Shown here: positions 57,038 to 64,000 of the stretch, in pieces
Position numbering within the stretch: position 1 is the first letter of the stretch
Layout of the letters: every line of letters starts with the position of its first letter
Assembly: GCA_030144965.1 (NCBI GenBank)
Contig: JAMPUU010000014.1
Coordinates: 72,426-136,425 of the forward strand
Length of the DNA: 64,000 nt
Origin: Nitrospira sp. BO4
GTDB taxonomy: Bacteria > Nitrospirota > Nitrospiria > Nitrospirales > Nitrospiraceae
Direction: 5' to 3'
Notes under the pieces: generated by a model
Told to the model about the DNA's origin: nothing
Seen by the model: the letters and a program-made list of their open reading frames with translations, nothing else
Database searches by the model: none
Program-made: the position numbers and the translations under genes

Positions 57038-58096
57038 TCAGCCATTGGTTCGCTCTTTCCAGACGAGTTCGTCGGTCAGTTGTCCGTTCTCCCTTAGTCG
57101 CTTCAACGTAACGAGTCGTATCAAATCACCGGTCCGGAACTCTTGGTCGCGAAACCGCATGGCGATGAGCCCATCATGGAGGTTCTTCACGGCGCTTTGA
57201 AGATCAACCATAGGGAGAAATCCTTGCGCCAACTTAGTGAACTTGTCAAAGTTCACCCGGTATGAGCGCTTATCCGGCTGCGCATCTTTGTTGATCGACA
57301 CCTCAACATTCGGCACAAGATTGGCCACCGCATCCGCCAAATCCTTCACCTGATAATTCCATGTGTCGCTTCCCACGTTAACCGTCAAAAAGGTCCCTCC
57401 ATCCCGATGGTCTCGTCGCACTGCCCAATCGATTGCCCTGGCCATGTCCTGAACGTGAATCAACGGGCGCCATGGTGTCCCATCGCTTAGGATGTTGATG
57501 CGCTTTGTGGCAACCGCGCTTGCCACAAAATCATTCAGTACAAGATCGAGCCGAAGTCTATCGCTCATTCCGCAAGCCGTTGCAAATCGGAGGCAAGTTG
57601 CAGTGAATGTCTCTGATGCAAGCGCGGCCAGATCTTGTTCGGTTCGGACTTTCGATTTCGCGTACGCCGTAAGAGGATTCAGAGCATCCTCCTCTCGACG
57701 GGGACCACCTTCGGCGAATCCGTACACGCTACAGCTTGACGCAAACACAAACGCTTTAACCCCCGCTCGCTTTGCCTTCCCGGCAAGATCGATACTCGCT
57801 CGATGGTTTATATCGAGGGTAACCTTTTCAAAAGTGGCGCCCATCGGATCGTTTGAGATGGCACAGAGATGCACGATGGCGTCGATTCCTTGCAGGATCT
57901 GCTCAGGAACATGTCGGATATCCCCGAAATATTGCTGATCGGCCTGACTTTCAGGGAGTCGGGAAGCACCTGTGAGACAATGCGCAAAATAGCCCATATC
58001 GTAGCCGATGAGGGTAGCCTGAGGATGCGATTCCCTCAATCGGCGCAGAACCAATGGACCTACATACCCCATGTTGCCGGTGATCAAAATTCTCAT
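57038..58096 (-). CDS. NAD-dependent epimerase/dehydratase (SDR), CDP-sugar pathway
   Basis: A 352-residue extended SDR with ILITGNMGYVGPLVLRRL, LCAISNDPMG, SSCSVYGF and YAKSK (Tyr-x3-Lys). It resembles the SDR partners of C-methyltransferases rather than a classic RfbG, though no other candidate CDP-glucose 4,6-dehydratase is present in the window. GGAGATAGGAC precedes the ATG at 58096. The 242 bases upstream show no gene. Confidence 0.88.
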   Translation of the reverse strand: MRILITGNMGYVGPLVLRRLRESHPQATLIGYDMGYFAHCLTGASRLPESQADQQYFGDIRHVPEQILQGIDAIVHLCAISNDPMGATFEKVTLDINHRASIDLAGKAKRAGVKAFVFASSCSVYGFAEGGPRREEDALNPLTAYAKSKVRTEQDLAALASETFTATCLRFATACGMSDRLRLDLVLNDFVASAVATKRINILSDGTPWRPLIHVQDMARAIDWAVRRDHRDGGTFLTVNVGSDTWNYQVKDLADAVANLVPNVEVSINKDAQPDKRSYRVNFDKFTKLAQGFLPMVDLQSAVKNLHDGLIAMRFRDQEFRTGDLIRLVTLKRLRENGQLTDELVWKERTNG

Positions 58097-58337
58097 GTCC
58101 TATCTCCACGATTTAGCAACCCTGCCATGTCGACAGACACCTCTTGTATATATACGCTATCAGGGTGCTGAACGAGACTGTTCTCGCCAAACGACCCAAA
58201 AGTCCGGATACCCTAGAACGAAATGTACACCTCGTGCTCTATTTATTAACTAGCTGTATAAAACGATTATGGCTTTCCAGGTCCTTTTCAAGGCTACGGC
58301 AGAAAGAATACGATGACGATTCGGAGAATTAAGGTGC

Positions 58338-59111
58338 TTACCAGACCTTCCATGGAGCTTTTGACGACTGCCACAGCTCCTCCAAATAATTCTTCTCTTT
58401 CAGCGTATCCATGCAGGACCAGAAGCGACCATGCCGATAACCCATTAACTGGTTAGCTTTCGTGAGCTGCTCGATCGGCCCTCTCTCCCACACAGTCTCA
58501 TCACCTTTAATGTAATCAATGGCCTTAGGCTCAAGGACATAGAAGCCACCATTAATCCAGCCTTCATCGCCATGTGGCTTTTCTTTAAAGTCGACTATGT
58601 GATCTTGATCAAACACGAGCCGGCCAAACCTAGAAGGAGGCAAGACCGACGTCACTGTCGCTAACTTTCCGTGGGCCTTGTGGAACTTAATGGTGGCTTG
58701 GATATCGACATCCGACACTCCATCGCCATACGTAAATAGAAATGTTTCATCTTCGCCTATCCATTTCTTCAGCTGCTTGAGCCGGCCTCCAGTTTGAGTG
58801 TGCAGGCCAGTGTCGACGAGATGCACAATCCAGTCTTCATGCCGTCTTCCATCATGAATCGTTGTTTTTCCGCTCCCAAGGTCGACCGAAATATCTTTGT
58901 TAAAGGCGTAGAAGTTGAGAAAGTACTCCTTGATCATCTCCCCCTTATATCCAAGACCAATAATAAATTCTTTTATCCCGTGAGCAGCATAAATCTTCAT
59001 GATGTGCCATAGGATTGGTTTTCCCCCGATTTCGACCATGGGTTTAGGCCGTAGGGTTGTCTCTTCAGAAAGTCGAGTTCCCATTCCACCTGCAAGAATT
59101 ATTGCCTTCAT
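58338..59111 (-). CDS. rfbF: Glucose-1-phosphate cytidylyltransferase
   Basis: A 257-residue enzyme making CDP-glucose from glucose-1-phosphate and CTP. It has LAGGMGTRLSEETTLRPKPMVEIGGKPILWHIM, the nucleotide-binding loop with the CTP-specific pattern of RfbF, then FTYGDGVSDVDI (metal-binding Asp) and GWINGGFYVLEP. ATG 59111 fits an AAGGAGA ribosome site; longer frames to 59177 do not match homologues. It is the first committed step for the CDP-sugar branch made by the following genes. Confidence 0.94.
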   Translation of the reverse strand: MKAIILAGGMGTRLSEETTLRPKPMVEIGGKPILWHIMKIYAAHGIKEFIIGLGYKGEMIKEYFLNFYAFNKDISVDLGSGKTTIHDGRRHEDWIVHLVDTGLHTQTGGRLKQLKKWIGEDETFLFTYGDGVSDVDIQATIKFHKAHGKLATVTSVLPPSRFGRLVFDQDHIVDFKEKPHGDEGWINGGFYVLEPKAIDYIKGDETVWERGPIEQLTKANQLMGYRHGRFWSCMDTLKEKNYLEELWQSSKAPWKVW

Positions 59112-59315
59112 ACGCATTCTCCTTGAGAACCAGGCAGATCCCCCATAACCTACCGGATACTCTACTTTAAGAAACAACGTTGCGTTTGATCAGCATGAAG
59201 CGGTGAACCTTATCATCACACCCTGGCCTTCACAGGATGAGATACGTCATGTACATGGACCTGGATTGCTGGTGCGTGTCACTACGCGACCATCTGATAT
59301 GAGGATTATCAGCGC

Positions 59316-59861
59316 TCACGCAGCAGCACATGGAACGATTTGATCAATATTCACTACAGCCCGCGCTTGGAGTTCAAGTGTATGGAGTAGAACCATCGCC
59401 CGTTGTTGCCCTCGCATTTCCCGCATAAAGACAGCCTCAAGCCCGATGAACGGGCCGCTCTTGATCTGGACAAGTTGACCACTTCTCAGCTCTGTCTGTT
59501 TTTCAAGCACATACACCCTAGAATCTTCCATTCTATTCTTGATTGCGTGAATCATAGCGATGTCGACCTCCACAGGACTGGAGCCGAATTCAACGAACTT
59601 TCGAACTCCTCGAGCATACATCACTGTCCGATACTGCTCCGACAGATTGATCCGAACAAACAAATATCCTGGGAAAAGAGGAGCAATTACGGTTTTTATT
59701 TTGCGGCGTATAGTCTTCTGCTCTTGCAATAGCGGCAGAAAACACTCTACCCCCATCCGTTCCATGTTCTGCTCAGCTTGCCTTTCGTGGTTCGGCTTTG
59801 CGCAAACTACATACCAACGCATCTCGGAAGATCTCGATTTGTCCCAGGAAGAATCGCTCAT
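59316..59861 (-). CDS. NusG-paralogue antiterminator (RfaH/UpxY-like)
   Basis: A 181-residue NusG-type protein, with the NGN domain (RWYVVCAKPNHERQAEQNMERMGVECFLP, APLFPGYLFVRINL) and a C-terminal KOW segment (SGQLVQIKSGPFIGLEAVF). Specialised NusG paralogues of this kind stop Rho- and pause-mediated termination in long polysaccharide operons. It is the first gene of about 37.5 kb of co-oriented genes. An exact RfaH-type ops sequence lies 39-50 bases upstream of its start, so it probably acts on its own operon. Confidence 0.9.
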   Translation of the reverse strand: MSDSSWDKSRSSEMRWYVVCAKPNHERQAEQNMERMGVECFLPLLQEQKTIRRKIKTVIAPLFPGYLFVRINLSEQYRTVMYARGVRKFVEFGSSPVEVDIAMIHAIKNRMEDSRVYVLEKQTELRSGQLVQIKSGPFIGLEAVFMREMRGQQRAMVLLHTLELQARAVVNIDQIVPCAAA

Positions 59862-59881
59862 ATGGAGGCGTCTCCAATATG
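59859..59881 (-). promoter_or_regulatory. Stem-loop over ribosome site and start of the antiterminator
   Basis: On the minus strand CATATTGGAG and CTCCATATG can pair around ACGC with one bulged T. The stem contains the GGAG ribosome site (59872-59875) and the ATG (59859-59861). It could reduce translation unless melted, giving a means to limit or couple antiterminator synthesis. Confidence 0.45.
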
Positions 59882-59899
59882 TGTAACTTGAGTTCGAAA

Positions 59900-59911
59900 C
59901 AGGCTACCGCC
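59900..59911 (-). promoter_or_regulatory. ops element (RfaH recruitment site)
   Basis: The minus strand reads GGCGGTAGCCTG. This satisfies all ten fixed positions of the E. coli ops consensus GGCGGTAGNNTG (established for RfaH). It lies in the leader of the NusG-paralogue gene, about 39 bases before the ATG and 25-40 bases after the probable promoter, the usual position for such a pause site. Only one exact match was noticed in the window. Confidence 0.75.
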
Positions 59912-59936
59912 CATCCGGTACATACCCGATCTTCCT

Positions 59937-59966
59937 TCTACAACAAATTGTGTACACACCTGTCAA
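59937..59966 (-). promoter_or_regulatory. Possible sigma-70 promoter of the long operon, with internal palindrome
   Basis: On the minus strand a perfect -35 TTGACA (59961-59966) is followed after 18 bases by TGTAGA (59937-59942), a weak -10. The spacer holds a perfect palindrome TGTGTACACA (59949-59958), a candidate operator. Start near 59930 would place the ops element about 20-30 bases into the transcript. The rest of 59862-60221 shows no gene and no terminator, so transcription from the PilZ gene may also enter. Confidence 0.45.
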
Positions 59967-60221
59967 TCGACCGAGAGGAAACCGTCGTTGCAGCACAAGA
60001 ACGATGCCCCAATGGTCAAAGAAATATTTCTTAACAGGTCATGCGAAGAGCTTGCAAGTCCTGACTGAAAACCAGATAACCCGTGACCGGTATTCGCATG
60101 TATGTTGGCTATCTTGCTGATTCCAATGACCTCTTTCACCACTTACCCATGCCATTCGGCTCTATACGAGCCACTTTCAAAATTGAGATTCTTCTTCGCA
60201 CAGTCTCACTCTCATTGATAA

Positions 60222-60569
60222 TCAAAACATAAACTTAAGCCCCACAAAATATACCGCATGACCATTTGAATTCCCAAACGGCAGTTTCCTCGTCCACCGG
60301 ACCTCAGCCAATGTCGGTGTTTCGGCAATGGTTATCGGTGTCGGCACATAAACTTTCAACACCTGCTCAACGGCTGGAGCTTGATCCATGAGGACCAGCA
60401 TACCGCCGCTGCTGATATTCAGCGATAGCGCTCTGCCATCTCTCGCGGAAATGCTATTTCCCTCTTCCGGAGATGTGATTTGATAGAGAATCGGCCTCAG
60501 TAGCGCCGCTCGTTCGCTATGCTTTTCATGGCTGTCCCTTATCGACCATTCCCATTCTATTGGTATCAC
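60222..60569 (-). CDS. PilZ domain protein (probable c-di-GMP effector)
   Basis: A 115-residue PilZ domain. The start is GTG 60569 because AAGGAGGG lies six bases ahead of it; an ATG at 60596 would place that site inside the gene. The motif SLNISSGGML has the Asn-x-Ser-x2-Gly pattern; an arginine pair ERAALLRP stands where RxxxR is expected, with one more residue between them. It probably senses c-di-GMP and links it to polysaccharide production. It is divergent from the LuxR-type regulator across 332 bases and upstream of the antiterminator gene on the same strand. Confidence 0.82.
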   Translation of the reverse strand: MIPIEWEWSIRDSHEKHSERAALLRPILYQITSPEEGNSISARDGRALSLNISSGGMLVLMDQAPAVEQVLKVYVPTPITIAETPTLAEVRWTRKLPFGNSNGHAVYFVGLKFMF

Positions 60570-60762
60570 TTCGCACCCTCCTTGGCTATAAAGCATTGAA
60601 TAGACTTAATTTTTAGTAGTCACATTTAGATAATGAGGCTAGAATCGACTGGACCGTGCCTAACTATGACTGAAATTCTTCCCCATATCTTTCAGAATCT
60701 GTGGTGAATATATTTGTTGCAACTTGGATCAACAATACCAATGATGTAGGCTGCTTTCCCAA

Positions 60763-60804
60763 AGGTATATGTTGACTCCCTCGAAAGGGTTAGGTACTAT
60801 ACCT
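60763..60804 (+). promoter_or_regulatory. Sigma-70 promoter of the LuxR-type gene inside an inverted repeat
   Basis: TTGACT (60772-60777) and TACTAT (60795-60800) are separated by exactly 17 bases. AGGTATA (60763-60769) and TATACCT (60798-60804) are perfect inverted repeats flanking the promoter, and CCCT/AGGG repeats lie within. A regulator bound to both arms would block the promoter. The leader to ATG 60902 is about 95 bases. The rest of 60570-60901 shows no gene. Confidence 0.6.
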
Positions 60805-60901
60805 GCATTAACCTGTGTTATCCCTATCGAGCTGATCTAATTAGAGTTGCCGAGAATCGATACTGGCTCATTCCATAGGAATAGAGTGCCGTCATAGTCT
60901 T

Positions 60902-61510
60902 ATGACTGAATCACCAAAAGGTGTTGACCAAACAGATGTGCTTGCTGATCAAAGGGCTGGATCTGGGATTGTGGTGCTATCAGCATCTATGCAACTTCTT
61001 CATATGAATCGACAAGCTACGGAACTTGCTAAAAAAATCAATGCTGTTGAGCATGGTGGCAATACCGCAATTTCAGCACGTGGAGTCCTCCCTACTGCCC
61101 TGACTGAGCTTTGTGCGGAAATTATTAAAGCCCTTCATATACGCACAGAGGCTAAGGATTGGGAACAATTCGAACTCAAGCGTGTGACCGGAGATCCGAA
61201 CCAGCCGATTCTTTTAAGGGGATTTGGGTTGCCAGATCGAGGAGGGATTCAGAACGCCAGGCTTGTGGTTACCATGGAGGAGCTGGGGCGGAAACAAAAT
61301 CTCAATACCGAACATGCTCGAGAACGGTTCCAATTAACAAACCGCGAGCAGTCAGTAGTTGAACATCTGGCAAAAGGGTGGACCAATAAGGAAATCGCGA
61401 ATGCCCTTCAGATTACTGAACAAACAGTAAAAGAACATATTAAGCACATTATGAGAAAAACGAACGCTACCACCCGGACCGGCATTCTCGTCCAAATCTT
61501 CAATTCCTAG
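60902..61510 (+). CDS. LuxR-family transcriptional regulator
   Basis: A 202-residue protein with a C-terminal GerE/LuxR helix-turn-helix (FQLTNREQSVVEHLAKGWTNKEIANALQITEQTVKEHIKHIMRKT, about 142-187). The N-terminal half (GIVVLSASMQLLHMNRQATELAKK) looks like a PAS-type sensor. No receiver domain with conserved Asp is seen, so it is probably not a classic two-component response regulator. Placed divergent to PilZ at the head of the operon, it is a candidate regulator of polysaccharide genes. No strong ribosome site precedes the ATG. Confidence 0.88.
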   Translation: MTESPKGVDQTDVLADQRAGSGIVVLSASMQLLHMNRQATELAKKINAVEHGGNTAISARGVLPTALTELCAEIIKALHIRTEAKDWEQFELKRVTGDPNQPILLRGFGLPDRGGIQNARLVVTMEELGRKQNLNTEHARERFQLTNREQSVVEHLAKGWTNKEIANALQITEQTVKEHIKHIMRKTNATTRTGILVQIFNS

Positions 61511-61641
61511 TCCTCACGTTTCCCTTTGCTATAGCTTTTTGATTGTGTCAACGGCGCAACAGTGAGTTGAGATTGACACATCTTCTGGTTATGAAAATCC
61601 TGACTTTTCCCAATTTTCCTTGAAATCCAAAAGATATTTGT

Positions 61642-61658
61642 CAGGCCTACCACTTGCA
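61642..61658 (+). promoter_or_regulatory. Weak sigma-54-like element before the lipoprotein gene
   Basis: CAGGCCTACCACTTGCA has GG (61644-61645) and TTGCA with GC 12 bases on (61656-61657) but differs from consensus at several -24 positions. The start would fall near 61669, leaving only a short leader before ATG 61685. This is a tentative call. Confidence 0.3.
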
Positions 61659-61684
61659 GTAAGGCTTGCTAGAGGTGAGCCGGT

Positions 61685-62182
61685 ATGCAAGGTATGGTAG
61701 CTAAAAGTCTAGTCATCGGGTTGCTTGGAACAGCGGTTCTTACTTCAGCTTGTGCAACTAGCCCATCATCCCAGGTAACAGAGCTACAGAACAGCGGTTT
61801 CATGTCGCTCTGGAACACCTATGCCGACTGCAAATCTACTTCTGATTTGAGCCAGGCAATGGCAGATTTGAGCCAACTTCGTTCAGCCAGTCAACTAGCC
61901 GATGGAAACGAAGGATTTATCCTTCCACTGCCAACTCACCTTGAGCGCCTGGTTGCCAATCCAACAAGTCGAGTCGCAGTTGATGCAGAGGCAATGGTTG
62001 CCGCCTGTGCCCTCCACTCTGGGGAGCTGGCTTTAAATCAAGGGCAGACCGACACTGCCCGCGATCTCCTTGTTTCAGTCACCAAGCTTCAGAGGGAAGA
62101 AAACTCGTACTACGTTCTTAGAGCAAAAGTTCTTCTGGCAAAACTCGGGCAAGGAATCAACGTTTCGTTCAATACTCGCTAG
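61685..62182 (+). CDS. Small lipoprotein of unknown function
   Basis: A 165-residue protein with a lipoprotein signal, LTSAC (Cys23), and an alpha-helical mature part with conserved-looking LWNTYADCKSTSDLSQAMADL and repeated Ala/Leu helices that may be TPR-like. GAGGTGAG lies ahead of the ATG. It ends one base before the convergent glgA gene. Not recognised as a named family; a periplasmic accessory role in envelope or polysaccharide function is a guess from position. Confidence 0.7.
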   Translation: MQGMVAKSLVIGLLGTAVLTSACATSPSSQVTELQNSGFMSLWNTYADCKSTSDLSQAMADLSQLRSASQLADGNEGFILPLPTHLERLVANPTSRVAVDAEAMVAACALHSGELALNQGQTDTARDLLVSVTKLQREENSYYVLRAKVLLAKLGQGINVSFNTR

Positions 62183-62183
62183 C

Positions 62184-63692
62184 CTAGCCCCTTTCCTCTC
62201 TCCGCAACCCGCGATAAAGCTCGACATACAGTTTTGCCGATCGTGTCCAAGACAGGTCGGTATTCATTCCTGCATTGATCAATGCCTGCCATGTTTCTCG
62301 CTCTTTATATACATAAAGGGAAAGCAGAATCGTGGAAAGCAGGGATTCAGTTGTGGCATCGGTAAAGTGGAAGCCTGTCGCGGACTTGGATTCGACCGTT
62401 GACGGACGAAAAGGAACGACCGTATCAGCTAGACCTCCTGTACGGCGCACAATAGGTACCGTGCCATACCGAAGGCTATAGAGTTGACTTAATCCACAGG
62501 GTTCATAGCGAGACGGCATGACTAACAAGTCCGAGCCACCCTCAATTCGATGCGCCAGTTCTTCATTAAAGCCAAGATGAAGGCCGATCTGATTCGGATA
62601 TCTCGCCTTGGCTGCAATAAATTGTTGCTCCAAATGACGATCACCGGTGCCCAGCACGGCAACTTGTACATCTAGAGACATCAGTTCAGGGATAGCCTCT
62701 ATCAAGAGATCAAAACCCTTTTGAGATGTCAGCCTACCAATCACAGCCAAAAGAGGCACCTCAAGAATCGGCAATTCAAGTTCCCGCTGTAACACTCGCT
62801 TGCACACGTGTTTCCCGGACAAATCAGTTGCCATGTACCGCGTGGGCAGGTAGGGGTCGTGTTCGGGATTCCAAACGCTGACATCGATGCCATTCGTAAC
62901 ACCTTTCACTCCATCCTGGCGGCTCGCCAGTACACCTTCAAGCCCACAGCCGAATTCCGCCGTCATGATTTCCTTGGCATAGGTAGGGCTCACCGTAGAA
63001 ACAGCATCTGAAAAAACGATACCGCCCTTTAGGCAATTGATCGACCCGTAGAACTCCACGCCGCTCGGAGAAAACAATGTGGGAGGGAGCCCGATCTCGA
63101 CGAACTGCTGGCCTGAAAATATACCTTGATACCCCAAATTATGCAGGGTCAACAACGTTTTTAGATGTTGGAGCCCCTTGTACTCATGAGGCAGAGCCTT
63201 AAGATAGACCGGACACAATGCAGTCTGCCAATCATGCACATGCAGCACATCGACCTTCTCTCCTCGCACATCGGCCAGCACTTGCAATACTTCAAGAATT
63301 GCGCGGCAAAAGAGGGCAAACCGATTGAGGTTGTCCGGATAATCACGATGGTCCTGTTGGTAGAGCCCCTCACGATCAAAGTAGGGATCATACCGCAGGA
63401 AGAGTACTCTCAATCGATGCAAGGCTCCTGTGACCGAGACATACTCTTCTTCTACCGATACGTCCGCCGTCTTCCCACCCAACGCAATAGAGAATCGCAT
63501 GGTCGGTTGACGAGACTCAGGGGTTGCCTGGGTTCGGTACCCCGGCAACAGCAATGTCACCTGATGCCCTAATTTCGTCAACTCGATCGCCAACGCGCCA
63601 ACCACGTCGGCCAACCCACCCGTCTTCGCATATGGGACAGCCTCGGAAGCTGCCATCGCGATATGCAAACCATCTGGTAATGTTGAGATCAT
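62184..63692 (-). CDS. glgA: Glycogen synthase (ADP-glucose GT5)
   Basis: A 502-residue bacterial-type glycogen/starch synthase with MAASEAVPYAKTGGLADVVGAL (the KxGGL ADP-glucose site, residues 23-27), LHVHDWQTAL and, in the C-terminal half, VIGRLTSQKGFDLLIEA, MPSRYEPCGLSQLYSLRYGT and VRRTGGLADTV. It transfers glucose from ADP-glucose to alpha-1,4-glucan. It is not obviously part of the polysaccharide operon; it marks the end of the locus. Its start lies close behind the small gene to the right on the same strand. Confidence 0.95.
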   Translation of the reverse strand: MISTLPDGLHIAMAASEAVPYAKTGGLADVVGALAIELTKLGHQVTLLLPGYRTQATPESRQPTMRFSIALGGKTADVSVEEEYVSVTGALHRLRVLFLRYDPYFDREGLYQQDHRDYPDNLNRFALFCRAILEVLQVLADVRGEKVDVLHVHDWQTALCPVYLKALPHEYKGLQHLKTLLTLHNLGYQGIFSGQQFVEIGLPPTLFSPSGVEFYGSINCLKGGIVFSDAVSTVSPTYAKEIMTAEFGCGLEGVLASRQDGVKGVTNGIDVSVWNPEHDPYLPTRYMATDLSGKHVCKRVLQRELELPILEVPLLAVIGRLTSQKGFDLLIEAIPELMSLDVQVAVLGTGDRHLEQQFIAAKARYPNQIGLHLGFNEELAHRIEGGSDLLVMPSRYEPCGLSQLYSLRYGTVPIVRRTGGLADTVVPFRPSTVESKSATGFHFTDATTESLLSTILLSLYVYKERETWQALINAGMNTDLSWTRSAKLYVELYRGLRREERG

Positions 63693-63713
63693 GAAGGATA
63701 TCGAGCAGCGGAA

Positions 63714-64000
63714 CTAAGGACGGGAAGGTTCATCGAGCATGGTCTTGAATCGATCCTCATAGGCCCATGACTTTGCAAGGACCTGTAACTCGTCGGGCTT
63801 GAGCTTTTCCTTGTAAACAAGGCGATCATCGAGAAATACCAGTAACCAGCCGCGATCGGGATATGCGAAGTAAACCCCTTCACCTGCATGCACTCCAGCC
63901 TTCCACCCCTTCGGCGCTTCTCCCGTGGCCACTCGCGATCGAGGAATGACACTGAAGTCCGGCATCACGAAAAAATAGGTGAACTCACTGTGATAGAGAG
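63714..64000 (-). CDS. Hypothetical protein, 5' end beyond window
   Basis: The minus-strand frame is open from the right edge (about residue LYHSEFTYFFVMPDF) to a stop at 63714, so at least 95 residues with the N-terminus missing. An internal ATG at 63965 would give an 83-residue version. Visible features are KGWKAGVHAGEGVYFAYPDRGWLLVFLDDRLVYKEKLKPDELQ, suggesting a small beta-rich domain. Not recognised. It ends 22 bases before the glgA start and may be co-transcribed with it. Confidence 0.6.
   Translation of the reverse strand, partial: LYHSEFTYFFVMPDFSVIPRSRVATGEAPKGWKAGVHAGEGVYFAYPDRGWLLVFLDDRLVYKEKLKPDELQVLAKSWAYEDRFKTMLDEPSRP

Noticed and set aside
1..64000. tRNA, rRNA, CRISPR arrays or riboswitches
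   Set aside because: No cloverleaf-like TTC-loop sequences, regular short repeats with spacers, or known riboswitch cores were noticed by eye; a covariance-model search would be needed to exclude them.

Overview
The window is almost entirely a large cell-surface polysaccharide (exopolysaccharide/capsule/O-antigen type) locus of a Gram-negative bacterium. Outer-membrane export lipoproteins, an outer-membrane beta-barrel, a Wzc-like co-polymerase and LPS-type Wzm/Wzt transport show the Gram-negative envelope. The gene mix (BACON-like repeat protein, NodU-type carbamoyltransferase with SxtJ and DUF5989 partners, DUF3473-type deacetylase, short Wza proteins, PilZ and LuxR regulators, GlgA) fits a Nitrospira-like member of Nitrospirota. 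That assignment is inference; no rRNA or tRNA gene was seen to confirm it.

Layout. 1-1180 (-): 3' truncated secreted repeat protein. 1585-1850: decayed IS3-family remnant. 2115-8216 (+): DegT aminotransferase, a frameshifted fusion of initiating sugar-phosphate transferase with a WbpM/CapD-type 4,6-dehydratase, and a Wzc-like protein. 8349-8880: second IS3-type remnant. 8940-17967 (-): SxtJ, carbamoyltransferase, WlbC-like aminotransferase, a WlbA-WlbB-zinc-ribbon fusion, decayed glycosyltransferase and methyltransferase copies, DUF5989, polysaccharide deacetylase, methyltransferase, GT2. 19132-22284 (+): two paralogous secreted beta-helix proteins, each behind a sigma-54-type -24/-12 element. 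22314-59861 (-): about 37.5 kb of co-oriented genes with many overlaps. It starts with a NusG/RfaH-type antiterminator and continues with CDP-sugar genes, two Wza-type exporters, an outer-membrane barrel, Wzm/Wzt, many glycosyltransferases, a Wzy-like protein, four asparagine-synthase-like proteins, two ATP-grasp proteins and two fused glycosyltransferases. 60222-61510: divergent PilZ and LuxR regulators. 61685-62182 (+): lipoprotein. 62184-64000 (-): glycogen synthase and a truncated hypothetical gene.

How it works together. Initiation (sugar transferase), sugar-nucleotide supply (RfbF, SDRs, C-methyltransferase, 3,5-epimerase, WlbA/B/C-like enzymes, WbpM-like dehydratase), assembly (about ten glycosyltransferases), tailoring (carbamoyl, acetyl, methyl, deacetyl and probably amide or peptide-like groups) and export (Wzm/Wzt, Wza x2, Wzc, outer-membrane barrel) are all represented. 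No Wzx flippase was seen. The best regulatory signal is a sequence identical to the RfaH ops consensus (GGCGGTAGNNTG) in the leader of the antiterminator gene that heads the long minus-strand operon. The most unusual biochemical content is the concentration of ATP-dependent amide-forming enzyme families. Two of the four asparagine-synthase-like proteins lack the glutaminase N-terminus.
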